Source: VRUE01 sp963706605 (lineage in GTDB: Bacteria; Actinomycetota; Thermoleophilia; Solirubrobacterales; 70-9). From it: DNA of 64,000 nucleotides. The position numbers and the translations under genes were made by a program. The notes under the pieces were generated by a model. It did no database searches, had not been told where the DNA came from, and worked only from the letters and a program-made list of their open reading frames with translations. The stretch is from the NCBI GenBank assembly GCA_963706605.1, contig OY970165.1:1488001-1552000 (forward strand), given 5' to 3'. The stretch's first letter is position 1; each line of letters starts with the position of its first letter. Below, one piece after another: positions 9,806 to 17,824 of the stretch.

Positions 9806-10879
9806 ATGAAGAGCACCAGATTGCTCGGATTGGTCGTGGCCACGGCGCTGGCCGCGACAGCGCTCATCGGGGCCGGTTCAGCTTCGGCGACGACGCTGTG
9901 CAAGGTGAAAGCCATCAGCGAATGCCCCGCCGCATCCATCTATCCGGTGGGGACCGTGCTGGAAGCGCACTCCACCAATGTCACCATCGAAATCAAAAAC
10001 GTGAAATCGATCACCTGCGGGTCCTCGAACCTGTCGATGGAAACCGAAAGCAAAAACGGGGAAAAAGTGGGCGTTCCCCTCGTAGGTCAGATAACCAAAC
10101 TGGAACTGGGAGGCTGTGCAAATTCGATCTGCTATGGGCCAAACGGATCGTTGAAAAACCTGCCCTACAAAACCGAACTTGAAGCAACCAAAAACGGGAA
10201 CGGCGATGTCGCCGTCAGCAGCAGCGGCAAAGGCACCCCAATCATCGAACTCGTCTGCTTCTCCTTCCCCGAAGAAGAAACCTGCCGTTACGGGGCCTCG
10301 CCTCACCTCACGCTTGAAGCCAATGTCGGGAACCTCCATCTGGGCGGCGTCGAATTCAAAAAGGAAGCCGGTTCTGGCAGCCGTTGCCCCAGCGCGGTGA
10401 CGGTGAAAGCGGATTTCGGCTTGAAGAACATTCCCTTTAACGCCTTCACGGCTACGTCGACCATCGGGGCTGGAACGTTCCAAACCACCTGTGAATCGAG
10501 CCTCCAAGGAAATGGTCTATCGGGTGGCATGATCACGAGCGTGTCCTTCTCCAAATGCGGCGGCAGTTGCACGACCGCGAAAGCGCTCAACCTCTCCTAC
10601 GGCACGAGCTTCGCGGCGACGGCGGAAGGAAACGGAACCCTGAGCGTGTCGGGGCCCCCGCGCATAGAAATGAACAGTTGCGCTCTTTTCGGTTTCAATG
10701 TGACCTGCCAGTATGACGCGAACAACCTGGTGCTGGACGTGGGTGGTGGTGGCACTACCTTGGTGGCGAGCAAAGAGGAACTGACACGAAGTGGAGCGAG
10801 TGCCTTCTGCGTCAAATCACCGACGTGGAGCGCGGAATACTCGTTCAGCACCGAGGGCCCCTTTGTGATTGCGAAATAA
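9806..10879 (+). CDS. Exported Cys-rich protein, function unknown
   Basis: 357 residues, with a strong ribosome-binding site GGGGAGGAG at 9792-9800, 5 nt before the ATG. The signal peptide is clear (MKSTRLLGLVVATALAATALIGAGSASA-T). The mature protein has evenly spaced cysteines (SITCGSS, GGCANSICYG, LVCFSF, ETCRYG, SRCPSA, TTCESS, KCGGSC, NSCALF, VTCQYD) that probably form disulfides outside the cell. The pattern K..SITCG.S near the start and a C-terminal EYSFST..PF..AK are family-like, but I know no function. It is monocistronic, ending at a bidirectional terminator. Confidence 0.85.
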   Translation: MKSTRLLGLVVATALAATALIGAGSASATTLCKVKAISECPAASIYPVGTVLEAHSTNVTIEIKNVKSITCGSSNLSMETESKNGEKVGVPLVGQITKLELGGCANSICYGPNGSLKNLPYKTELEATKNGNGDVAVSSSGKGTPIIELVCFSFPEEETCRYGASPHLTLEANVGNLHLGGVEFKKEAGSGSRCPSAVTVKADFGLKNIPFNAFTATSTIGAGTFQTTCESSLQGNGLSGGMITSVSFSKCGGSCTTAKALNLSYGTSFAATAEGNGTLSVSGPPRIEMNSCALFGFNVTCQYDANNLVLDVGGGGTTLVASKEELTRSGASAFCVKSPTWSAEYSFSTEGPFVIAK

Positions 10880-10926
10880 GCAGCACGAAGGGCAGTTGGG
10901 ACGTGTGTTCCCGGTTCAATGGAGGA

Positions 10927-10960
10927 AAACGGGGCCGCGCCGAAGCGCGCGGCCCCGTTT
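10927..10960. terminator. Bidirectional intrinsic terminator
   Basis: Perfect 14-bp inverted repeat AAACGGGGCCGCGC (10927-10940) and its complement (10947-10960) with a 6-nt loop. A short T run sits on each outer side. It lies between the convergent ends of the exported Cys-rich gene and the TetR gene, so it can serve both. Confidence 0.8.
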
Positions 10961-10975
10961 CGATCGCAAAACGTC

Positions 10976-11578
10976 CTAGGCGGCGTTTCGCCCCATTTCC
11001 CTGACGGCGACCCGCGGGCCGACGAAGGGGACGAGCAGCGAGAACTCGAGCTCGGGCAGGAGGTGGTGCAGCGTGTCGGCCCGCCCGGTCCGCAGCTCAT
11101 CGAAGATCAGGCCGACCACGCCGCTGACCGCCATCAGTGCCGTGTTCGCCGGGAGCGGAAGCTCATTCGGCGTCTCGCGACCCTCTTCGAGCAGACGGGC
11201 GAGCATGCCGAGCGCCGCCCAGTGCCGCCGTCGTGCCTCATCGCCCGCCGACGCGGCCTCGACGATGGCAACGCGGGCCAGCTCGGGATTGCCAACGAGG
11301 AGGTCGACGACGGCCGCAAGGCCGGCCAGGGTCCGCTCCGGCCAGGGTTGTTCCGGATTGCAACTGGCCTGTGCGGCGGAGAGGACGCGCGCGACGGCGA
11401 CCTCGGAGGCGGCGAGGAAGCAGTCGTGCTTGTCGCTGAAGTACTTGTAGAAGGTGGCGCGCGAGGCACGGGCGTCCGCGACCACGTCGGCTACCGAGGT
11501 CGCCTGGTAGCCCTTGCGACCGGCGACGCGAATCATCGCCTCGAGTATCGGTTGTCGCCGCAGCTCGCTGCCCGCCAT
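10976..11578 (-). CDS. TetR/AcrR family regulator
   Basis: The N-terminal TetR helix-turn-helix is clear: ILEAMIRVAGRKGYQATSV, ADVVADARASRATFYKYFSD, then KHDCFLAA. The C-terminal ligand domain is unspecific. An ATG at 11578 is preferred over the GTG two codons upstream, because AGGAG (ctcct at 11584-11588 on the plus strand) is 5 nt from the ATG but abuts the GTG; this gives 200 aa. It is divergent from another TetR gene at 11714, with an AT-rich 135-bp gap holding repeated GTACAT/ATGTAC sites. Effector and targets are unknown. Confidence 0.85.
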   Translation of the reverse strand: MAGSELRRQPILEAMIRVAGRKGYQATSVADVVADARASRATFYKYFSDKHDCFLAASEVAVARVLSAAQASCNPEQPWPERTLAGLAAVVDLLVGNPELARVAIVEAASAGDEARRRHWAALGMLARLLEEGRETPNELPLPANTALMAVSGVVGLIFDELRTGRADTLHHLLPELEFSLLVPFVGPRVAVREMGRNAA

Positions 11579-11606
11579 CGGCACTCCTGGAAAAGTAGAC
11601 AGTTCG

Positions 11607-11632
11607 GTACATAATGCTACCTTTTTATGTAC
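11607..11632. promoter_or_regulatory. Candidate TetR operator (GTACAT / ATGTAC dyad)
   Basis: GTACAT at 11607-11612 and ATGTAC at 11627-11632 form an inverted repeat in the AT-rich space between the two divergent TetR genes. A third ATGTAC is at 11706-11711, just before the 11714 start. The low GC and symmetry fit autoregulatory operators; not proven. Confidence 0.4.
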
Positions 11633-11713
11633 AGATAAGTATCTCGACTCTCGGTCAATCCCTGGCTTTTCTGGAGACTCGATTGTCTATCGATATCCTT
11701 AATAAATGTACGA

Positions 11714-12439
11714 ATGCGTTTTAGGATCACGAAAAGAACGCCTCCTGGAGCTGGAGTGAGGGGGGCGGTGACAGCGACTGCCCGCCGCTCGGCGCGGGCG
11801 TCGCGCTTCCACGGCTTGCCACCGGAGGCGGTCGCCGATGACCAGCGCCGCCGCATCCTCTCAGCGGTTCCCCGTGCCTTTGCCGAACACGGCTATGGGG
11901 GGATGACGGTGCGGCACGTAATCGAGCCGGCCGGCGTCTCGCGGCGGACCTTCTATGACCTCTATGCGGGATTGGTCGATGCTTTCGTCGCGGCCCACGA
12001 GGAGATCCTCGCCCTCCTCTGCGCGCGGGTCGACGCTGCCTGCGGCGGCGGCCCCGATTGGCCCGGGAGGGTGCGCGCAGGGCTGCTGGCGGCTCTCGAC
12101 CTTGCCGTCGCGGAGCCGTTGCGTGTTCTGCTTCTCGTCGCCGAGCCCTGCACCGCCGGTCCGCGCCCCGGCTACTGCCACGACCTTCTCGTCGAACGCA
12201 TCGCGCCCCGCCTGCACGAGGGCCGCCCGGAAGCCAAGGCCAACCTGTTCCCCACGCTCGAGGAGGCGCTGATCGGTGGCGTGGCCGCGACGGTCGCCGG
12301 CCGACTGCGCTCGGGTCGCGCCGCGTCCCTTCCCGGTCTCGCGCCCCAGCTCGTCGAGCTCGTCCTCACGCCCTATCTCGGCCCCGCCGAGGCCAGGCAC
12401 GTCGCACGCCCGCATCGTCGCCCTGTTCTCTCGGGGTGA
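11714..12439 (+). CDS. TetR/AcrR family regulator
   Basis: 241 aa from the ATG at 11714; in-frame GTG codons at about 11757 and 11768 are alternative starts, since the first ~35 residues are basic and non-conserved. The TetR DNA-binding segment is RILSAVPRAFAEHGYGGMTV, RHVIEPAGVSRRTFYDLY; the C-terminal domain has the LAALDLAVAEPLRVLLLVAEP type helix. It is divergent from the 10976-11578 TetR gene and directly followed by a lipoprotein gene. The protein family is certain; its target is not. Confidence 0.8.
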   Translation: MRFRITKRTPPGAGVRGAVTATARRSARASRFHGLPPEAVADDQRRRILSAVPRAFAEHGYGGMTVRHVIEPAGVSRRTFYDLYAGLVDAFVAAHEEILALLCARVDAACGGGPDWPGRVRAGLLAALDLAVAEPLRVLLLVAEPCTAGPRPGYCHDLLVERIAPRLHEGRPEAKANLFPTLEEALIGGVAATVAGRLRSGRAASLPGLAPQLVELVLTPYLGPAEARHVARPHRRPVLSG

Positions 12440-12451
12440 GGCGCCATTCCC

Positions 12452-12457
12452 TAGAAT
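12452..12457 (+). promoter_or_regulatory. -10 element TAGAAT, probable leaderless start
   Basis: TAGAAT ends 7 nt before the GTG at 12465, and no Shine-Dalgarno sequence is present in the gap. This spacing places the transcription start at or next to the start codon. Confidence 0.5.
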
Positions 12458-12464
12458 CGCTTTC

Positions 12465-13073
12465 GTGAGGCGGGGATCCAAGACGCTGATCGCGGCTGTC
12501 GCGGTCTTGGCGCTTGTCGTGGGACTGATGGCGTGCGGCGGCAGCGACTCCAGCTCCACGGCGACCCAGGAACAGACGAGCAGTTCGAGCGGGAGCTCCG
12601 AAGACTTCACCCCCAAGCACCACAACGACTCCGGCGGTGGCTCGAAGCAGTTTCTGGTCAAGGGCGGCGACAACAGCGTCCAGGAATTCGGCGCCGAGGC
12701 TGACGCGTCTGAATTCGAACAGGCTGCCGCCGACCTGCACGGCTTCCTCGACGCTCGTGCCGCGGGCGACGGGGCGGCGGCCTGTTCCTACCTGAGTGAG
12801 GAAGTCGCGGAATCGCTGGAAAGCCTCGTGGCGAAAGCAAAACACCTCAAGGACGCCAGTTGCGCCAAGGTTCTCGGGGAACTGACGAATCCGGGCGCGA
12901 CGGGGGAATTGCGGACCGAAGCAGCCAAGGCCGATGTCGGCTCGCTGCGGATCGAAGGTGATCGGGCTTTCCTCATCTACGGCGGCGCCGGCGGCGCCGT
13001 GCTCGCGATGCCGATGGTGAACGAAGGCGGGGCCTGGAAGATCAGCAGCCTGACCGGCACCCAGTTGAACTGA
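12465..13073 (+). CDS. Lipoprotein, function unknown
   Basis: GTG start at 12465, 202 aa. It has a type II signal peptide: RRGSKTLIAAVAVLALVVG followed by lipobox L-M-A-C with Cys24, then a Ser/Thr/Gly-rich spacer (GGSDSSSTATQEQTSSSSGS). The mature domain (about residues 85-202) has a helical ADLHGFLDARAAGDGAAACSYLS start and ends GAWKISSLTGTQLN. It resembles the small NTF2-like lipoproteins of actinobacteria that read AA.GD...C..L. Membrane-anchored outside the cytoplasmic membrane. No catalytic signature. The longer frame from 12276 overlaps the TetR gene and is rejected. Confidence 0.8.
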   Translation: MRRGSKTLIAAVAVLALVVGLMACGGSDSSSTATQEQTSSSSGSSEDFTPKHHNDSGGGSKQFLVKGGDNSVQEFGAEADASEFEQAAADLHGFLDARAAGDGAAACSYLSEEVAESLESLVAKAKHLKDASCAKVLGELTNPGATGELRTEAAKADVGSLRIEGDRAFLIYGGAGGAVLAMPMVNEGGAWKISSLTGTQLN

Positions 13074-13106
13074 GCTCTGGCTTCTCGGCCCAACACCCCC
13101 TCGCTC

Positions 13107-14261
13107 GTGCGCCCCCGCGAAGTCGTGCGGGCGGTGACGCCGCTGGAGCTGTTCTTCGACCTCGTCTACGTATTCACGGTCAGCCAGCTCGCGCACAATC
13201 TGCTCGAGCACGTCGATGCTCGTGGGATGGCGGAGACGTTGGTGCTAACCCTCGCCGTCATGTACGCGTGGTTCATGACCGTGTGGACCTCGAACTGGCT
13301 CGACGGCGACCGTCGGCCCGTTCAACTGCTGCTGCTCGGCCTGATGTTCGCCAGCCTGCTGATGTCGACCTCGGTGTCGGAGGCGTTCGGTGACCGCGCC
13401 GGCCTTTTCGTCATCGGCTACCTCTCGATCCAGATCGGACGGACGGCATTCGCCGTCTGGGGGTTCCACGGGCATCGACTTCACATGCATTTCGTCAATG
13501 CCTTGGCTTGGGAGATCGGAACCGCACCCATCTGGATCGCCGGAGTTGCCACCGATGGCGATGCCCGTCTCGTGCTCTGGGCGGTCGCCGTCCTGGTCAC
13601 CTACGCCGGCGTTATCGCGGGCCATCCGCTGCCCGCCCGGAAAAGCCCCTTCAGCTCCGACAGTCAGATCTACGCCGAGCACCTGCTCGAGCGCTTCCGA
13701 CTCTTCTTCCTGATCGCCTTGGGTGAGACCGTCCTCACCATCGGCAACGCGTTTGCCGACCAACCGGTCCAGGTCGACCGCCTCCTCGTTCTCGCCGTCG
13801 CGTTTGTCGGCACGGTCGCACTGTGGTGGTGCTACTTCCACCGCGCCGAGGAAATTGGCATGAACGCGGTCGAGGGCGCCTCAGACGTGTCGCGCATAGT
13901 CGGGCTTGGCAACTACACGCTCATCGTCATGGTCATCGGCATCATCGCGATCGCCGTCGGCGACGAGCTGGCGATCGCCCAGCCCCACGACCCAAACACG
14001 GTCAACACGGCGGTGCTCATCTTCGGCGGTCCGGTGATCTTCCTGCTCGCCCAGCTCGGGTTCATGCGGAGAGCGACTGGCCACGCGCCACGAGCCCGGC
14101 TCATCGCCTGCGTCGCACTGGTCGTGCTGGGAGTCGTCACCATCCCACTCAGCCTCCTCGCCGCGGTGATCGCGTCGAGCGCCGTCCTGGTTGCGGTGGC
14201 GATCGACGACACCCGTGTTGAGTCCCCGAATCGGCAGAGCCCGCCCGTGGCTGCGCCTTAG
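13107..14261 (+). CDS. Low temperature requirement A (LtrA) family membrane protein
   Basis: 384 aa, GTG start at 13107. The family signature is at the N-terminus (VTPLELFFDLVYVFTVSQLA), followed by about ten hydrophobic segments and the family patterns RTAFAVWGFHGHR and HLLERFRLFFLIALGETVL. LtrA proteins are integral membrane proteins named from Listeria growth at low temperature; their biochemical role is not settled. Monocistronic here, followed by a convergent tRNA-Thr gene. Confidence 0.85.
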   Translation: MRPREVVRAVTPLELFFDLVYVFTVSQLAHNLLEHVDARGMAETLVLTLAVMYAWFMTVWTSNWLDGDRRPVQLLLLGLMFASLLMSTSVSEAFGDRAGLFVIGYLSIQIGRTAFAVWGFHGHRLHMHFVNALAWEIGTAPIWIAGVATDGDARLVLWAVAVLVTYAGVIAGHPLPARKSPFSSDSQIYAEHLLERFRLFFLIALGETVLTIGNAFADQPVQVDRLLVLAVAFVGTVALWWCYFHRAEEIGMNAVEGASDVSRIVGLGNYTLIVMVIGIIAIAVGDELAIAQPHDPNTVNTAVLIFGGPVIFLLAQLGFMRRATGHAPRARLIACVALVVLGVVTIPLSLLAAVIASSAVLVAVAIDDTRVESPNRQSPPVAAP

Positions 14262-14334
14262 AGCCGACGCCCGGACTTGAACCGGGGACCCCTTCATTAC
14301 GAATGAAGTGCTCTACCAACTGAGCTACGCCGGC
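14262..14334 (-). tRNA. tRNA-Thr (CGT)
   Basis: Complete cloverleaf on the minus strand: acceptor GCCGGCG paired with CGTCGGC (one G-U), D arm GCTC/GAGC, anticodon stem CTTCA/TGAAG with loop TTCGTAA (anticodon CGT), and T arm CCCGG-TTCAAGT-CCGGG. Discriminator U; CCA is not encoded. 73 nt. Confidence 0.95.
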
Positions 14335-14369
14335 GCGTCGGCCCATTCTAGGAGGCATGGCCGGTTCGT

Positions 14370-14774
14370 TCAGCCGCGCTTCGCGATGAAGGCAAGTGAG
14401 CGGCCCCGGCGGGCACAGCTGACGGCAATGCCGCGCTGGGTGGCAGCCCCCTGGCAGCGGTAGCCGCGATCGACGGTGCAGGAATAGCGGGAGGCGCCCT
14501 CCGGCCGCGAGCAGGCCGGCTTGTTGACCCAGGTGGCGACAATGCCGCGGCCGACGTCGCAGCCGATGCCGGTGACCCGGAGTTGCCCGGCACCCGCGAC
14601 GACTCCCTCACAGCTCCGGGCCGACGCGCCCGCGGGGGCGGCGGGAGTGGCGCTGCTTGACCCCGTCGTTTCCGCCCCCGTGCCCGACTTATCCGAGGAG
14701 CCGCATCCCGGCAGCAGCGCGACCAGCGTGATGAGGATGGTGACGATCAGGAGGATGGGGCGGGCGACTCTCAT
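14370..14774 (-). CDS. Small Cys-rich lipoprotein
   Basis: 134 aa with signal peptide MRVARPILLIVTILITLVAL and lipobox L-P-G-C (Cys24), followed by a Ser/Thr/Ala/Pro spacer (SSDKSGTGAETTGSSSATPA). The mature domain has six Cys in a regular pattern (RSCEGV, GIGCDVG, KPACSR, YSCTVD, YRCQGA, VSCARR), suggesting three disulfides. The motif VTGIGCDVGR...W....C resembles small secreted proteins of this class with unknown roles. The C-terminus is basic (RSLAFIAKRG). Divergent neighbours: none; upstream lies the E1-like gene on the same strand. Confidence 0.75.
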   Translation of the reverse strand: MRVARPILLIVTILITLVALLPGCGSSDKSGTGAETTGSSSATPAAPAGASARSCEGVVAGAGQLRVTGIGCDVGRGIVATWVNKPACSRPEGASRYSCTVDRGYRCQGAATQRGIAVSCARRGRSLAFIAKRG

Positions 14775-14823
14775 CGGGCCGTCCCCAACCTAGCCCGGGA
14801 AGGTTCGTCGGGGCGGCCCGAAG

Positions 14824-15936
14824 CTAGGGACGGGTCGTCTTTGTCTCCGCTCGCTGTCGCGGAACCGAGGTCGGTAGGTGGCCACAGACGGGGCAGTCCG
14901 GCTCGGGAACCACTCGCTCGCGTTCGACCTCCATCGTGCGCAGGTCGTAGATGTGGCCCTCCCCCTGGGTCGACGGCTCGGCCAGGCCGGTCAGGTGATG
15001 CATGATGTCGAGGCCGACCTGGCTGCCGATCAAGCCGCAGGCCGGGCCAAGCGTGGCGGCCGGCGACGGTTTGGCGCGGCGCTGCTCGATCGCGATGTCG
15101 AACATCGGGTAGCTGCGGCGGTAGGCCGCCACCTGGCAGGCGAAACAGCCGGTGACTCCGGGCACATACAGCGGCCCGACCCTGGCGATCGGCGGGAAGT
15201 GGCTCATCGTGATGTAGGGGATCTCCGCCGCGAAGCAGGCGTTGTTGACCCACTGCTCGATCTCGTGTGCGGGCCAGTCCGCGGCGTCGATCACGATGTC
15301 GTAGCCGTCGATGATCGCCGCGATGGCCTCCTCGCCCTCCACGCGCTCGGAGATCGCCTCCAAGCGCATCGCCGAGTTGAAGGCGCCGAGCCTTTCCGCG
15401 GCCACCTCAACCTTGGGCCGGCCGAGGTCGGCCTCGCTGTAGAGGACCTGCCGGTTGAGGTTGCTCGCCTCGACCCGGTCACCGTCGATCAGCAGCATCT
15501 CCCCGATCCCGCAGCAGGCCAGCGACAGGGCGGACCAACCGCCGAGTCCTCCCACTCCGAGGACGACGATGCGGGCGCTTTCGAGGCGCGCCTGGCACTG
15601 TGAGGGAGTCGGCCCGGTCGAGATGTCGCTGAAGTAGCGGATCTGGCGATCGAACCGCTCCATGACCGCCCGCGGGATCAGATCGTCGTCAGAGGCGTCC
15701 TCGACCAGCCCCAGCTCCTCCAGCTGCGCGAGGAGGTCGCGGACGGCATCCTCGCCGAAGAGATCCTCCAGCTCGTGGCGTTCATGGCTGCCGTCGAGGG
15801 CCTCGAGCAGTCGCCGGCCCTCGGGGTCGGGATCCTCGATCTGGATGTCTGCTCCGGCGCTGGGTCGGAGCAGGTAGATATCGCCGTCGGGCGCTTCGAT
15901 CCGCTCCGTGGTCCGCTTGATTCTCGGTCTTGTCAT
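14824..15936 (-). CDS. E1-like ThiF/MoeB/HesA adenylyltransferase with N-terminal RRE-like (PqqD-like) domain
   Basis: 370 aa. Residues ~1-90 look like a PqqD-type winged helix/RiPP recognition element: a beta-rich start, then GRRLLEALDGSHERHELEDL and a helix ending LLAQLEELGLVEDA. Residues ~105-340 are an E1 adenylation domain: G-V-G-G-L-G-G at 127-133, the LLIDGDRVEASNLNRQV nucleotide/substrate loop, VIDAADWP, and two zinc CxxC pairs (GCFACQ and CPVC near 348). Such enzymes adenylate peptide or protein C-termini (MccB, TOMM F/ThiF proteins, MoeB). No sulfur-carrier protein or cyclodehydratase partner is beside it. It is divergent from a winged-helix regulator at 16141 and close to two 19-aa peptide genes, so a peptide-modifying role is inferred. 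Confidence 0.8.
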   Translation of the reverse strand: MTRPRIKRTTERIEAPDGDIYLLRPSAGADIQIEDPDPEGRRLLEALDGSHERHELEDLFGEDAVRDLLAQLEELGLVEDASDDDLIPRAVMERFDRQIRYFSDISTGPTPSQCQARLESARIVVLGVGGLGGWSALSLACCGIGEMLLIDGDRVEASNLNRQVLYSEADLGRPKVEVAAERLGAFNSAMRLEAISERVEGEEAIAAIIDGYDIVIDAADWPAHEIEQWVNNACFAAEIPYITMSHFPPIARVGPLYVPGVTGCFACQVAAYRRSYPMFDIAIEQRRAKPSPAATLGPACGLIGSQVGLDIMHHLTGLAEPSTQGEGHIYDLRTMEVERERVVPEPDCPVCGHLPTSVPRQRAETKTTRP

Positions 15937-16140
15937 CTCTCTGAAACCTCCACTTGAAGTACCGCTGGAGACCGCTACATTGCTCTAATACGTTTCAGCC
16001 AATGGACCGCGACGATGAAATCTCAACCTCCGGTCGGGGCAGTGTGCGAGTCGGATTCGAGAACGATTTGAGTCCGTCATCGGTACTAGGGTGAGATAAC
16101 CAGTTGAAAAGCACACAGCAACACAGAACGGAGGGCCACC

Positions 16141-16764
16141 ATGGCCACCTTGCATGGAAAGCAGCTCAAGCACGTGATCGATCCGAGCGTCGCCAAAGCC
16201 TTCACGCACCCGCTTCGCGGCCATGTATGGGTGACACTCTGCGAAAGAGGCGAAGCGAGCCCGAAGGAAATCGCCGAGGAACTCGGGATCGAGGTGTCCG
16301 AAGTCAGCTACCACTTCCGGGAACTGATGAGGAGAAGGCTGGTCAAGCTTGTCCGCACGGAGGGCCGCCGGGGTTTCGCCGAGCATTTCTATGTCCCGAC
16401 GGCGCCGGTCTTCTATTTCGATGACTCCGACTGGATGCGGATTCCGGCGCCGATTCGGTCCACGTTCAGTGGCGACATGCTGCGGCAGATCATCAGCGAA
16501 GCGCTCGAAGCGCTCGAGGCGGGCTCCTTCGACGCTCGCAACAGGCACCTGAGCCGAACCTGGTTGCTGGTCGACGAGCAGGGCTGGGAGGAAGTGATGC
16601 AGGTGGCTCAAGGGGCGCTCGAGCAGATCCTCGCGATCCAGAAGCAGTGCGTGAAGCGCCGCACGAAGTCATCGCAGCCGGGGATCCCGGTGTCCGTCGT
16701 GCTGGCGTCCTTCGAGACGGCTGCGGGCGTTGCTCGACGTGAAGCGGGGCAGGACGACGCGTAG
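16141..16764 (+). CDS. ArsR-like winged-helix regulator (paralogue C)
   Basis: 207 aa; the SD-like GGAGGG lies 5 nt before the ATG. The winged helix is at residues ~15-85: AFTHPLRGHVWVTLCERGEA, SPKEIAEELGIEVSEVSYHF, then RRRLVKLVRTEGRRGFAEHF. It is a clear paralogue of the two regulators at 17825 and 18885, sharing SYH.., the F/Y-D-D/R-D-W stretch, EALEAGSFDAR...LSRT.LL.DE.GW and a long C-terminal helix. It lacks their lysine-rich tail and starts with ATG rather than TTG. Instead of a 19-aa peptide gene, the divergent partner is the RRE-E1 enzyme gene, 204 bp away. Confidence 0.85.
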   Translation: MATLHGKQLKHVIDPSVAKAFTHPLRGHVWVTLCERGEASPKEIAEELGIEVSEVSYHFRELMRRRLVKLVRTEGRRGFAEHFYVPTAPVFYFDDSDWMRIPAPIRSTFSGDMLRQIISEALEALEAGSFDARNRHLSRTWLLVDEQGWEEVMQVAQGALEQILAIQKQCVKRRTKSSQPGIPVSVVLASFETAAGVARREAGQDDA

Positions 16765-16766
16765 GG

Positions 16767-17480
16767 CTATCCGCTCAGCGCTCGCGCGCGGCTGAATATC
16801 CGGTCAAGCATCGGCTCGGTGAGGCGGCCGGTGAACGTGTTCTGCTGGCTGGGGTGGTAGCAGCCGAGCAGTTTCCAGCTTCCGATTTCCGCCTCGGCGC
16901 CGTGGCCGAACCGGGGCTTTGGCCGAGGGGTCTCGTTGCCCAGATCACGCAGGGCTCTCAGCGCTCCCTCCCAGGCGAAGGCGCCGAGGGCGACGATCGT
17001 CCTGCAGCTCTCGAGCAGGGCCAGCTCCTCCGCCAGAAAGGGAAGGCAGTTGTCGCGCTCGACTGGACTCGGCTTGTTCGCCGGCGGAGCACAGCGGACG
17101 ACGGCGGTGACGTAGGCGCCGCGCAGACGCAGCCCGTCCTCGCGGCTCAGCGACTCGGGGCGGTTCGCGTAGCCGGCGCGGTGCAGGGCCGCGTAGAGCC
17201 AGTCACCGGAACGATCGCCGGTGAACATCCTGCCGGTGCGGTTGGCGCCGTGCGCGGCCGGAGCCAGGCCGACAATCGCGAGCATCGCTCCGGGGTCGCC
17301 GAATCCGGCGATCGGTCGCGCCCAGTAGTCCTCGCCGCGGAAGCGACGGGGCGGGTCCGCCGCGCTGGCCTCGCGCCACTCGACCAGGCGGCGGCAGCGG
17401 CGGCAGGCATGCACCTCGTCCGCGAGGTGGTCCAGCGGCGAGAAGCCATCGGCCGGTTTGCTCTGCGGCGGGACGGGCAT
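16767..17480 (-). CDS. Family 5 uracil-DNA glycosylase (UdgB-like)
   Basis: 237 aa. Removes uracil and probably hypoxanthine or other deaminated bases from DNA in base excision repair. Iron-sulfur cysteines: C26 and C29 (HACRRC), then VRCAPP and ESC. Motif A is GLAPAAHGANRTGR, with A-A in place of the catalytic D/N of families 1-4, as typical for UdgB. Motif B is CYHPSQQNTFTGRL. Length matches the family. It ends 2 nt beyond the convergent regulator gene at 16764 and lies downstream of the first 19-aa peptide gene, separated from it by a hairpin. Confidence 0.9.
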   Translation of the reverse strand: MPVPPQSKPADGFSPLDHLADEVHACRRCRRLVEWREASAADPPRRFRGEDYWARPIAGFGDPGAMLAIVGLAPAAHGANRTGRMFTGDRSGDWLYAALHRAGYANRPESLSREDGLRLRGAYVTAVVRCAPPANKPSPVERDNCLPFLAEELALLESCRTIVALGAFAWEGALRALRDLGNETPRPKPRFGHGAEAEIGSWKLLGCYHPSQQNTFTGRLTEPMLDRIFSRARALSG

Positions 17481-17511
17481 TCGATGCTGAACTGAATCAC
17501 GTATGGAATCC

Positions 17512-17553
17512 GGCGGAGCCCTACGCCGTGACCGCCTGGCACAGGACTCCGCC
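17512..17553 (-). terminator. Hairpin after 19-aa peptide gene 1
   Basis: GGCGGAGCCCT (17512-17522) pairs with AGGACTCCGCC (17543-17553): an 11-bp stem with one G-U and a 20-nt loop. The same GGCGGAG.CCT stem follows peptide gene 2. There is no strong T run, so it may be a terminator or an mRNA 3' stabilising stem. Confidence 0.55.
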
Positions 17554-17564
17554 CCTCCCGCTTC

Positions 17565-17624
17565 TCAGCCGTTCTTGTGAATTGAGAGCACCGGAACAAC
17601 GTGCTCGGACGTGACGACCTTCAT
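17565..17624 (-). CDS. 19-residue peptide 1, divergent from winged-helix regulator A
   Basis: Start ATG at 17624, stop TGA at 17565-17567: MKVVTSEHVVPVLSIHKNG. A purine-rich ribosome-binding region, with the core GGAGGAGGGGGTGAAAGGGAG, ends right at the ATG. The peptide aligns without gaps to the one at 18618-18677: 9 of 19 residues are identical (M-K-S-V-V-P-L-H-K) and six more are conservative; a shifted frame is not conserved. It has no signal peptide. An ECF-like promoter is at 17691-17720, and a 3' hairpin follows. Conservation across the duplication argues that it is translated. It could be a signalling peptide, a RiPP precursor or a regulatory leader peptide; no family is known to me. 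Confidence 0.65.
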   Translation of the reverse strand: MKVVTSEHVVPVLSIHKNG

Positions 17625-17690
17625 CTCCCTTTCACCCCCTCCTCCCGCTCCTAAACAGGGTCTCCCTTCGCTGTCTGATGCAGCGGTCCC

Positions 17691-17720
17691 TGTGACCGGG
17701 TCACTGGTGGAGAAAGTTCC
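17691..17720 (-). promoter_or_regulatory. ECF-sigma-like promoter of peptide 1
   Basis: On the minus strand, -35 GGAACTTT (17720-17713), 15-nt spacer, -10 GGTCACA (17697-17691). The element lies 67 nt before the peptide ATG, the same distance as at peptide 2. The spacer half-site also completes a GTGACC-C-GGTCAC palindrome. It resembles RpoE/ECF promoters (GGAACTT ... TCAAA type). Confidence 0.6.
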
Positions 17721-17824
17721 ACTATTGCCTGTTTGGGAAGCAAAACTGCTGCATTTGCCCTGTAGACGGCCGATGGACGGAATACCATGGAGTGGTCGAA
17801 GTCGCAACGATCGGAGGAGTCACT

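Noticed and set aside
15937..16140. A third 19-aa peptide gene between the E1 enzyme and regulator C
   Set aside because: The only short minus-strand frame (31 codons, starting at 16080) lacks the M-K...VVP...HK pattern and a ribosome-binding site, and no GGAACTTT promoter is present.
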